DNA from: Burkholderiales bacterium
GTDB taxonomy: Bacteria > Pseudomonadota > Gammaproteobacteria > Burkholderiales > Burkholderiaceae_C
Assembly (NCBI GenBank): GCA_011391855.1
Contig: JAABPT010000068.1
Coordinates: 1-23,757, forward strand
Reading direction: 5' to 3'
Length of the DNA stretch: 23,757 nt
The notes below the pieces were generated by a model. It saw only the letters and a list, made by a program, of their open reading frames with translations. It had not been told where the DNA came from and searched no databases. The translations under genes and the position numbers were made by a program. Below are positions 14,509-21,976 of this stretch, piece after piece (within the stretch, counting starts at the first letter, position 1; the number at the start of each line of letters is the position of its first letter).

Positions 14509-15285
14509 ATGAACCCACTGCTTCTCGTCACCGGCGGCAGCCGCGGCATCGGCGCCGCCACCGCCCGCCTAGCTGCCGCGCGCGGCTGGGACGTGGCCGT
14601 CAACTGCACCCGTGACGCCGCCGCGGCCGAAGTCGTGGCTGCCGACGTGCGCGTTTGCGGCCGCCGCGCCTGGGTGCTGCAGGCCGACGTGGCCGACGAC
14701 GCGCAGGTGCAGGCCATGTTCGCGCGGCTGGACCGCGAGGCCGGCGTACTGTCGGGCCTGGTCAACAACGCCGGCGTGGTGGACGTGGCCGCGCGCGTGG
14801 ACGAGATGACGGCAGCACGCTGGCAGCGTATGTTCGCCATCAACGTCTTCGGCAGCTTCAGCTGCTCACGCGAAGCCGTGAAGCGCATGAGCACGCGCTA
14901 CCGCGAAGGCGGCGCGTGGGCTGCGGCCGGCGGGCACCGCGGCGGCGTCATCGTCAACTTGTCGTCGGCCGCCGCGCGGCTGGGCTCACCCGGCCAGTAC
15001 GTGGACTATGCGGCGGCCAAGGGCGCCATCGACGTCTTCACGCTCGGCCTGGCCAAGGAAGTGGCGGCCGAAGGCATCCGCGTCAACGCCGTGCGCCCCG
15101 GCCTCATCGAGACCGAAATCCACGCCAGCGGCGGGCAGCCCGACCGCGCGAAGCAGCTCGCCCACCAAGTGCCGATGCAGCGCACCGGCTCGGCCGAAGA
15201 AGTGGCGGCGGCCATCGTCTGGCTGCTGTCCGACGAAGCCAGCTACACCACCGGCGCCCTGCTCGACGTCACCGGCGGGCGCTGA
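14509..15285 (+). CDS. Short-chain dehydrogenase/reductase (classical SDR)
   Basis: A 258-residue classical SDR oxidoreductase. It has the cofactor glycine motif TGGSRGIG (8-15), NNAG (86-89), the catalytic serine in NLSSAA (152 or 153) and YAAAK (Tyr167, Lys171), then the RPG motif. No acidic residue follows the second strand (VNCTRD), which favours NADP(H) over NAD(H). It is similar to FabG and glucose-dehydrogenase-type enzymes; the substrate is unknown. Transcribed away from the ABC operon, it may act on a related metabolite. No Shine-Dalgarno site is visible; see the leaderless promoter note. It converges on the CHAT gene, with a hairpin in the 59-bp gap. Confidence 0.92.
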   Translation: MNPLLLVTGGSRGIGAATARLAAARGWDVAVNCTRDAAAAEVVAADVRVCGRRAWVLQADVADDAQVQAMFARLDREAGVLSGLVNNAGVVDVAARVDEMTAARWQRMFAINVFGSFSCSREAVKRMSTRYREGGAWAAAGGHRGGVIVNLSSAAARLGSPGQYVDYAAAKGAIDVFTLGLAKEVAAEGIRVNAVRPGLIETEIHASGGQPDRAKQLAHQVPMQRTGSAEEVAAAIVWLLSDEASYTTGALLDVTGGR

Positions 15286-15290
15286 TCGTC

Positions 15291-15316
15291 CGCCTGCCGC
15301 GCCGCCAAGGCAGGCG
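15291..15316. terminator. Hairpin between convergent SDR and CHAT genes
   Basis: CGCCTGCC (15291-15298) pairs with GGCAGGCG (15309-15316): an 8-bp stem with a 10-base loop, six bases after the SDR stop. No T-run is present, so it is a candidate bidirectional terminator only. Confidence 0.5.
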
Positions 15317-15344
15317 CCGCGTCGGAACGCACCGGTGCCGGGCT

Positions 15345-18300
15345 TCAGTGGCCGCCAGAGCCCTGCGCGTAGCCGAGCAACTGATCCAGCAGCGCCTGGG
15401 CGGCCTCGCGTTCCTTGCCGCGTGTGCGCGCCAACACCGGATCCAGCACGAAGCGCGCCTGGTCGGCCACCGTGCGCCAGGCCTTCGTGGCGTTGAGGCG
15501 GGCGTGGATATTGGCGTAACCCTCGGCCAGCGACGCCAGGCTGGCGGCCAGCCGGCCGTGGGCCAGGGCTTCGTAGAGCTCGACGTCGAGCTGCCCGACA
15601 CAACTCCAGATGTCCGGGTCTGACAGCGTGCGTTGCTCCAGGCTCTGGCGCACGGCCAGCGTGCGCGCCGGGTCCAGGCCGCGCCAGCCCTTCTGGCCGC
15701 CATGGACCACCAGTTCCAGCGCCATGCGATTCAGCGCCGGGTAGAAGAGGTCGCTGCTGCCTGCCGCCGCGGCCAGAACTTCGGCGTGGCCATAGCCGCG
15801 GGCGGCGGCGTCCAGTGCGGTGCGGGCCGCAGCGGCGTTGCCCGCACGCTGCTCCAGCATGGCCAGGCGCTTCCAGGCCGAACCGATCAGGCTGCCGCGC
15901 TCCGCCGTGGCATGGCGGTCGGCCAGCGACTGCAGACGCTCGATGGCATGCACGATGCGCTCGCGCGCCGCCGCCAGGGCCGCGGCCGTGGGCTGCCCGT
16001 GGGCCACCGTCTGCCAGGCCTGGCGCGCGCGCAGGTTCTCGAACTGCTCGTAGGACTTCAGCGAAGCGCTGGAGTCGTCGGCGTGCACGGCGCGTTCGTA
16101 CCAGGCGATGGCAGCGTCGAAGTCGCCGGCTTCGGCATAGGCCACCGCGTAGGCCTCGGCCACCGCACCCATGCCGCCCCACAGCGTGGCGAAACGCGCT
16201 TCGAGTAGGCGCACCTTCTGCAGCTGCGCCTGCAACTGCGCCTGCCCCTCGTCTTCGGACTGCGCGCTGGCCCAGCGCGCGCGCACCGCCGCTTCTTCCA
16301 GCGCCAGTGCCAGACCCAGCGCCGAGGCGATGGTGGCGTATTCGTCGCCGGCCGGGCGCTGCACGGTCTGCGCGTCGCCGCCGCCGGCGCGGAAGGTCCA
16401 GCCCGGGTCGCCATAACACTGGTAGGCGGCCCAGGTCTTGCCGCTGGGGTTGTCGTCCCAGGCGGCCTCGCGCGCGGCGCCCACGGCGCTGATGAAGGTC
16501 GCGCCGGCCAGCAGTTCGCGGTAAAAGGTGGTGGCGAAGGTCTCGGCCGGGCCGTCCTCCACGGCCCAGCCGGCAGCGACGACGCAACGCACGCCGATCT
16601 CGATCAGCTTGTCGGCCACACCGGCGGCGAAGGCGCTGCGGTCCAGCGGCGGCGCCAGTGTCTGCGCCGCATCGCGGCCGGCCAGGTGGCAGCAGTTGAC
16701 GAAGACCAGCTCGGGCACCGTGCGCATGGTCTCGATCTCGCGCGGGCCCAGGAAGGTGTCGCCCGAGAGCACGACACCCCCGCTGGCGCCCGCTTCGCCG
16801 TGGCCGGCCACGTGCACGATGCGGTAGCGCCGCGCCAGCAGCGCGCTGATGACGCTGGCCGCGTCGTCGTTGTCGACGAGCGCGGTCACGCGGTCGGCAG
16901 GCAGCGCACCAGGGGCCGTGATCTGTGCCACCACCGCCCGTGCTTCGGCCAGCGCACCGGGCAGCGGGCCATATTTGTTCGCGTCGACCGCCGGCTCGCC
17001 GATCACCAGCACGGCGTCTTCCGCGCAGGCGTCGCGTGGCGCGGTGCGGTAGTTCGTCTTGCGCAGTTTGCGCAGCAGCTGGCTGCGAATGGCCCAGGGC
17101 CGCGGGTCGGCGTGGCCGCGGCCGTCGTCGGGCGTCTCCAGCAGCTCCCAGGGAATGGGCGCGGTGCTGTCGTCCAGCTCCAGCAGCATGCGCTGCGTGC
17201 CGCCCAGGAAGGGCTCCACCTCCAGCGGCACCAGCAACTGGAACAGCGTGCGGCCGATATTCGGGTCGTCGTTGGTGTCGGTGGAGGCGCGCGCCACCAA
17301 GTCCAGCAGCAGCTTGCCCTGCGTGCGCTGCGAGCGCATTTCGGTGCGTGCGCGGCGGGTGTCCAGCGTGAAGTCGATGCTGCCAGGCAACGCGCCGGCG
17401 GTGGCGGTGATGAAGTCGTGGTCGGCACCGCGGTAGCCGCTGTCGGACTGCCAGCGCAGCGGCCCGGTGCCGCTGGCGATGGTGGGCGCGAGCCCGAAAC
17501 GGTCGGGGCTGGCCGTGACCAGCACCTGCAGGCCGCGCCAGGCCTCGGCCGCGCGGTCCAGGTACAGCTCCACCAGCGTGAGCCGGCTCACCAGCGGCCA
17601 GCCGCTGCGGGCCAGCCGGTCGTTGGCCTCGCGCACCCCTTGCGCGATGGCGCGTGCCGTGGCGCTGGGCGAGATGCCCATGCCGCCGCTGCCCAGCAAG
17701 GTGGCCGCGAATTCGATCTCGGCGCCGGCCTGCTGCGGCAGTTCGGCCACCCGCTGCGCCCAGGCGATGGTGGCCTGGCGCACGCTGTCGCGCAGCCGCA
17801 CTTCCGTGAGCGCCCCCTCGTCGCCCAGGCCCACCACCACCACCGACTGTGGCCGCGGCGGCCGCCACGGGTTGTCGGGGCTGTGCCAGGTGTTGACGAA
17901 GATCTGGTGCGTGCCCACGTCGCTGGGGTACAGGCCCGCGTCCAGCGCGGCCTGCATGGCGCCACCCACCAGGCGGTTGACGACGCCCTCGGTGCCGGTC
18001 AGCAGGCTGGTGCGGTAATGCCCCACCAGCAGCGGCTGGCGGATGAAGGCCAGGTTGCCGTTGAGCACCGTGACCTGCAGTGCGGCGCCGCGCGCCTCCT
18101 CAATGGGTTCGGCGGCCGGCCGGCGGTCGCTGTCGAAGACCGAGCGCAGGTGCTGTGCCGGCGTTGCCGAAAGCTGCCCGCGCGAAGGCCGGCTGCGCAC
18201 GTGCTGCACCGCGGGCGTTGCCGTTGCACCTCTAGTTCCACCCGTGCCCGCGGCCGCCGCCAGCAGCGGCAACAGTGGCAACAGCCGCGTATCGCCCTGG

Positions 18301-20885
18301 GCCAGCAGCTCCACGAACGCCGCGAAGGCCCGCTTCGCATCGGGCAGGCTGCCGTGTTCGCAGTCCAGCGTCCAGGTGCGCACGCCGGGCAATAGGGCCG
18401 AAGCCAGCGGCACGCGGCCGTCGCCACCGTCGGTGGCATTCAGGTAGACCAGGCCCTGGTCGGTCCATTCATAGCCGTCGGGCGTGAACCGGGCGTGGCC
18501 CACCACCAGCAGCAGTTTGTCGGCAAAGGCCGGCAGGTCGTCGCGGCATTGGCGGTCGAGCCGCTCGCGCAGGGCGCGCGCGCGGTCCAGCACGGACTGT
18601 GGCGGCACGCCCCAGACATAGGCGTCCTGCATGGCCTCGCCGGCCGACCGGTGCCACCAGTTGGCTTCCTGCACGGTGCGCAGGTCGTCGTCGGCGAGCT
18701 TGCGCCAGGTGGCTTCCTGGTCCAGGCCGCGCAGCGGGTCCAGCAGATCGGCCTGCAGCTGGATGAAGCCCGGCATCTCGGCCATCATTTGCCGCGCCTG
18801 GCGGTCGCGCAGCGGCGAGCCGAAGCTGGCCAGCGCGTTGCCGAAGGTGTCGTCGCCCGAAAGCACCTGCATCGGCGCCCACGAGCCGCCGTTGGGCGTG
18901 CCCAGCATGAGCAGCCGTGCGCCCGGGCGCGACATCAGTCGTCGCCAGGTGGCCGGCCGTTCCAGTTGCAGGGTGCGCGCCACCACACCGCCCATGGAAT
19001 GCGCCAGCAGCCGCACCGGTTGGCCGCTGGCCGCGCGCGCCTCCAGCGCTTGCTCCACGGCGTCGGCCAGGCGGCGCGCTTCTTCCTCGATGGGGCGACG
19101 CCAGTCGAAGGCGAATTCGATCACCTCGTGCGTGGCTTCCAGGTGCTCGATGAGGTCGTCGTAGACCAGGCTGATGGCGCCGTCGGGCGTGACCTTGTCG
19201 TCCACACCCGGCTGGTAGCGCAGCTTGGAGAGGCCGCCGATGAGGCGCAGGCTGAGCCAGATGCGTTTGCCGTCGGCAGCCAGGTTGCTGCCCAGGATGC
19301 CGGGCAACACGAAAACCGCGGGCCGCTCGCCGGCCGGCCCGGCGGCTCCGGCTGCAGCACGCGCGCGCCGCGCGGCGCGCACGCCGCCGCTGTCCTGTCC
19401 GGCCCAGGACAAGGGGCCGATGAGCCGGAAGCCGGCCGGCTGCGCCTGCGTCAGGCCGTCCACCACCGCGGCCACCGTGCGCTCGTTGGCGAAATAGTTG
19501 AAGTGGGTGACGCGCCCGCCCTGGTCGAGCAGGAAGCTGGCGCCCCCTTCGCGCGGCGCGCCGCCGTACATGGAGCGCGTCTGCACGACGATGTCGTTGT
19601 CGGTCCAGTAGTAGGCGTCGGCCAGCAGCGTCTTCAGCCAGCTCGTCACCGAGTCGCCCTGCAGGTCGCCGGCCACCACGCGCAGGTCGCCGGCGATCGG
19701 CTCCTCGGCGGCATTCAGCCAGTTCACCAACGGCGTGCCCGGAATCATGGCCGCCAGGCCGGGGATCTCGGCCGGGTCGGCGCGGCGGCGCGCCACCTCG
19801 GCCAGGAAGTCCACCACTTCGGGCAGCGCGGGCACGCCTGTCAGTTCGAGCGACCACTTCAGCACCGAGAGGTAGGCGTCGAGCCGCTTGCTGGCCAGCA
19901 GCGTGCCGCGCGCCGGGCAGGCCACGCGAACCACACGCTCCACGGTGATGCCCTGCTCGGCCACCGCCTTGGCCAGCGCCTGCAACTCGGCGCGCTGGCC
20001 GGCCAGGCCAGCGCCGGCGAAGAAGGCCAGGTCGTCGGCCGTCAGCCGCGGCTGGCCAGCCACGCGCGCCAGCACCTCGGCCACCAGACCGCCGCGTGAA
20101 TGCGTGGCCAGGTGCAGCCGCGCACCCTGGGGCAGCGCCTGCACCAGCGTCAGCGCGTTGGCGATGGGGCTGACTCCCAGCGTGGGGTGGTCCAGCGCAT
20201 AGACGCGGCCGCCGTAGGCCGTGAACAGCGCGCGCACACGCTGCGGATGCAGGGCCCACAGCTTGCCGAACGTGCTGACGGTTTCGACGAAGGTGCCGTG
20301 GACGAGCACCAGCATCGGCTCGCTTGAGGGCGGCACCTTGTCGAGTTTCAGGCCACTGCCCTTCAGCGGCTGGAGCGACTCGGGCCGCAGGGCATAGACG
20401 CCGGCCTCCACCTGGCCGTCCACCCGTTTCAACACCGCGCTGGTGGCCAGCGTCACCGCGCTGTCCTTGGTGAATCCGGTGAGCACCTGGAAGGCCGACA
20501 GCACCACGTCGCCCAGGAAGCCGCGGGTGCGCGTGGGCGCCGCCTGCTCCAGGCCTTGCCAGCGCAGTTGCACCGGCACGGCCACGTCGCCGTTGGCCGG
20601 CGTCAGGCTGCGCTTGGCGCTGCCCTGGCCGAGCAGCAGGTCGCGCGCATTTTCCGGGTGCAGCAGCAGCGGCGGGCCGCCCGCGATCTGCAGCACCACC
20701 AAGTCTTCGCCCGGCACCGCGGTGACGCGCAGGTTCTCGCTGCCGGCGCGCCGGGCCGCCACACGCACGTTCTCCTTCAGCCGCCCGGGCAGGCCAGGGA
20801 TTGAAGCCGGCGCGGCGCCGCGCGTGGCCTGGCTCTGGCCGGGAACGACGAAGGTGATGGGGGCCGTGCTTTGCGGGCGTGCCAT
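15345..20885 (-). CDS. Giant two-lipase CHAT-protease fusion with helical repeat tail
   Basis: A 1846-residue multidomain protein. The ATG (20883-20885) has AGGAG five bases upstream. Residues about 188-485 form an alpha/beta-hydrolase with VHGTF (195-199) and a nucleophile region THSRGG (Ser263). Residues about 521-865 form a second, LCAT/PGAP1-like hydrolase: LPGILGSN (527-534), AHSMGG (Ser630), GDGRVP (Asp822) and EHGS (His844), a full triad. Residues about 935-1130 include VVVVGLGDEG, like the N-terminal domain of M17 peptidases. Residues about 1215-1500 are a CHAT (caspase-like) protease with His1362 (VAGHGE) and Cys1399 (VNCCHLAG). The tail (1570-1840) is alpha-helical with a TPR-like motif (AGDFDAAIAWYERAV). 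There is no signal peptide, so it is probably cytoplasmic. It follows RlpA by 110 bp. Function unknown. Confidence 0.88.
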   Translation of the reverse strand: MARPQSTAPITFVVPGQSQATRGAAPASIPGLPGRLKENVRVAARRAGSENLRVTAVPGEDLVVLQIAGGPPLLLHPENARDLLLGQGSAKRSLTPANGDVAVPVQLRWQGLEQAAPTRTRGFLGDVVLSAFQVLTGFTKDSAVTLATSAVLKRVDGQVEAGVYALRPESLQPLKGSGLKLDKVPPSSEPMLVLVHGTFVETVSTFGKLWALHPQRVRALFTAYGGRVYALDHPTLGVSPIANALTLVQALPQGARLHLATHSRGGLVAEVLARVAGQPRLTADDLAFFAGAGLAGQRAELQALAKAVAEQGITVERVVRVACPARGTLLASKRLDAYLSVLKWSLELTGVPALPEVVDFLAEVARRRADPAEIPGLAAMIPGTPLVNWLNAAEEPIAGDLRVVAGDLQGDSVTSWLKTLLADAYYWTDNDIVVQTRSMYGGAPREGGASFLLDQGGRVTHFNYFANERTVAAVVDGLTQAQPAGFRLIGPLSWAGQDSGGVRAARRARAAAGAAGPAGERPAVFVLPGILGSNLAADGKRIWLSLRLIGGLSKLRYQPGVDDKVTPDGAISLVYDDLIEHLEATHEVIEFAFDWRRPIEEEARRLADAVEQALEARAASGQPVRLLAHSMGGVVARTLQLERPATWRRLMSRPGARLLMLGTPNGGSWAPMQVLSGDDTFGNALASFGSPLRDRQARQMMAEMPGFIQLQADLLDPLRGLDQEATWRKLADDDLRTVQEANWWHRSAGEAMQDAYVWGVPPQSVLDRARALRERLDRQCRDDLPAFADKLLLVVGHARFTPDGYEWTDQGLVYLNATDGGDGRVPLASALLPGVRTWTLDCEHGSLPDAKRAFAAFVELLAQGDTRLLPLLPLLAAAAGTGGTRGATATPAVQHVRSRPSRGQLSATPAQHLRSVFDSDRRPAAEPIEEARGAALQVTVLNGNLAFIRQPLLVGHYRTSLLTGTEGVVNRLVGGAMQAALDAGLYPSDVGTHQIFVNTWHSPDNPWRPPRPQSVVVVGLGDEGALTEVRLRDSVRQATIAWAQRVAELPQQAGAEIEFAATLLGSGGMGISPSATARAIAQGVREANDRLARSGWPLVSRLTLVELYLDRAAEAWRGLQVLVTASPDRFGLAPTIASGTGPLRWQSDSGYRGADHDFITATAGALPGSIDFTLDTRRARTEMRSQRTQGKLLLDLVARASTDTNDDPNIGRTLFQLLVPLEVEPFLGGTQRMLLELDDSTAPIPWELLETPDDGRGHADPRPWAIRSQLLRKLRKTNYRTAPRDACAEDAVLVIGEPAVDANKYGPLPGALAEARAVVAQITAPGALPADRVTALVDNDDAASVISALLARRYRIVHVAGHGEAGASGGVVLSGDTFLGPREIETMRTVPELVFVNCCHLAGRDAAQTLAPPLDRSAFAAGVADKLIEIGVRCVVAAGWAVEDGPAETFATTFYRELLAGATFISAVGAAREAAWDDNPSGKTWAAYQCYGDPGWTFRAGGGDAQTVQRPAGDEYATIASALGLALALEEAAVRARWASAQSEDEGQAQLQAQLQKVRLLEARFATLWGGMGAVAEAYAVAYAEAGDFDAAIAWYERAVHADDSSASLKSYEQFENLRARQAWQTVAHGQPTAAALAAARERIVHAIERLQSLADRHATAERGSLIGSAWKRLAMLEQRAGNAAAARTALDAAARGYGHAEVLAAAAGSSDLFYPALNRMALELVVHGGQKGWRGLDPARTLAVRQSLEQRTLSDPDIWSCVGQLDVELYEALAHGRLAASLASLAEGYANIHARLNATKAWRTVADQARFVLDPVLARTRGKEREAAQALLDQLLGYAQGSGGH

Positions 20886-20995
20886 GGATTCTCCTGGGGG
20901 TGCCTGGTCAGGGGCGAGCATCGGCGCAAAGCCGCCCTGGATCAAGCTGGGTCGAATGCAGTCCTAGGGGTGCCGGTGGCTCCGGGCTCAGCCTC

Positions 20996-21976
20996 TCAGC
21001 GCCTTTCGACCACCAGCGGCGCGATGCCCAAGTGGCGCCGCACCCATTCGCCGGCGTCCTGCGCCTCGGCGCGCGTGGCATAGGGGCCGGCCTGCACGCG
21101 AAAGAGTGCGTTCTCCTCGAAGACTGCCACCTGCGTCACCGCTGCGCCCGCCTCGCGCAGCACGCTTTGCTGCAGCCGTGCGGCGCCGTCGCGGTCGCGG
21201 AAGGCGCCCAGCTGCAGCCACAGCCCCGGGCTGGCGAGAACGGGGTCGCCCGGCGCCGGGTCGTCGGGCGGCAGCGTGGGCAGGAGCGCAGGCGGAAGCT
21301 CGGGCGGCATTGCGCGCGGCGCGCCGAGGCCGGCGCGAATCTCGTCGTGCGTGATGCGCCACACCTGCACCGGCGCCACGCCGCGCAGCAAGTCCAGGCG
21401 CAGCGCGGCGGTATAGCTCAGGTCGATGACGCGGCCGTCGGCGAAGGGCCCGCGGTCGTTGATGCGCACCACCACCTCGCGTCCGTTGGCCGGGTTGCGC
21501 ACCCGCGCGTAGCTGGGGATCGGCATCGTCTTGTGCGCCGCCGTCATGGCGTACATGTCGTAGGTCTCGCCGCTGGCGGTGGGCTGGCCGTGGAATTTGC
21601 GGCCATACCACGAGGCCAGGCCGGTCTCGGCCAGCGGCAGGTCGGCCGCCATGGGGATATACCGGCGGCCGAATACCTCATAGGGCTTGTTCGGGCCACC
21701 CGTGCGCAGGGACTCCACCCGCGGCACCGCGTCGGGTACGCGCTCCAGCCCTGCGGGCGGACGGGCTTCGGGGCCGTCGCGTGCGGGCGGGCGGCTGGCG
21801 CAGCCGGCCAACAGCAGCACCGTCATCAGCAGCGCCGTCAACAACAGCGTCGTCAAACGCCGGGGCGCCGCCAGCCGCCGCGCCTGCGCCGGCTCGGCCC
21901 GCGTTGGCGCGGGAGGCGCGGGAGGCGCGCCGACGGCATCCAGGTGTTGCCCGTCTGAGTGGCACTGTGCGTTCAC
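20996..21976 (-). CDS. rlpA: Septal ring lytic transglycosylase RlpA, DPBB plus SPOR domains
   Basis: A 326-residue outer-membrane lipoprotein of the RlpA family, which cleaves glycan strands lacking stem peptides at the division septum. Visible are a basic then hydrophobic signal with lipobox LAGC (Cys59), a double-psi beta-barrel with GLASWYG (119-125) and RINDRGPF followed by the IDLS motif (171-187), and a C-terminal SPOR domain (250-326; LQLGAFRDRDGA, FRVQAGPY). The GTG start (21974-21976) overlaps the upstream stop as GTGA, so translation is coupled, although the first 40 residues are long for a signal n-region. A TTG closer to the hydrophobic core is an alternative start. It lies between the pseudo-caspase and the CHAT gene. 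Confidence 0.9.
   Translation of the reverse strand: MNAQCHSDGQHLDAVGAPPAPPAPTRAEPAQARRLAAPRRLTTLLLTALLMTVLLLAGCASRPPARDGPEARPPAGLERVPDAVPRVESLRTGGPNKPYEVFGRRYIPMAADLPLAETGLASWYGRKFHGQPTASGETYDMYAMTAAHKTMPIPSYARVRNPANGREVVVRINDRGPFADGRVIDLSYTAALRLDLLRGVAPVQVWRITHDEIRAGLGAPRAMPPELPPALLPTLPPDDPAPGDPVLASPGLWLQLGAFRDRDGAARLQQSVLREAGAAVTQVAVFEENALFRVQAGPYATRAEAQDAGEWVRRHLGIAPLVVERR

Noticed and set aside
15345..20259. Long open frames opposite or shifted against the CHAT gene (for example 16686-18395, 18495-20099 plus; 18469-20259 minus)
   Set aside because: They overlap a gene with intact catalytic motifs throughout, are rich in Arg/Ala/Gly/His/Gln and have no ribosome sites or recognisable domains.
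20886..20995. Terminator between rlpA and the CHAT gene
   Set aside because: I found no convincing hairpin with a T-run in these 110 bases, so readthrough is possible.
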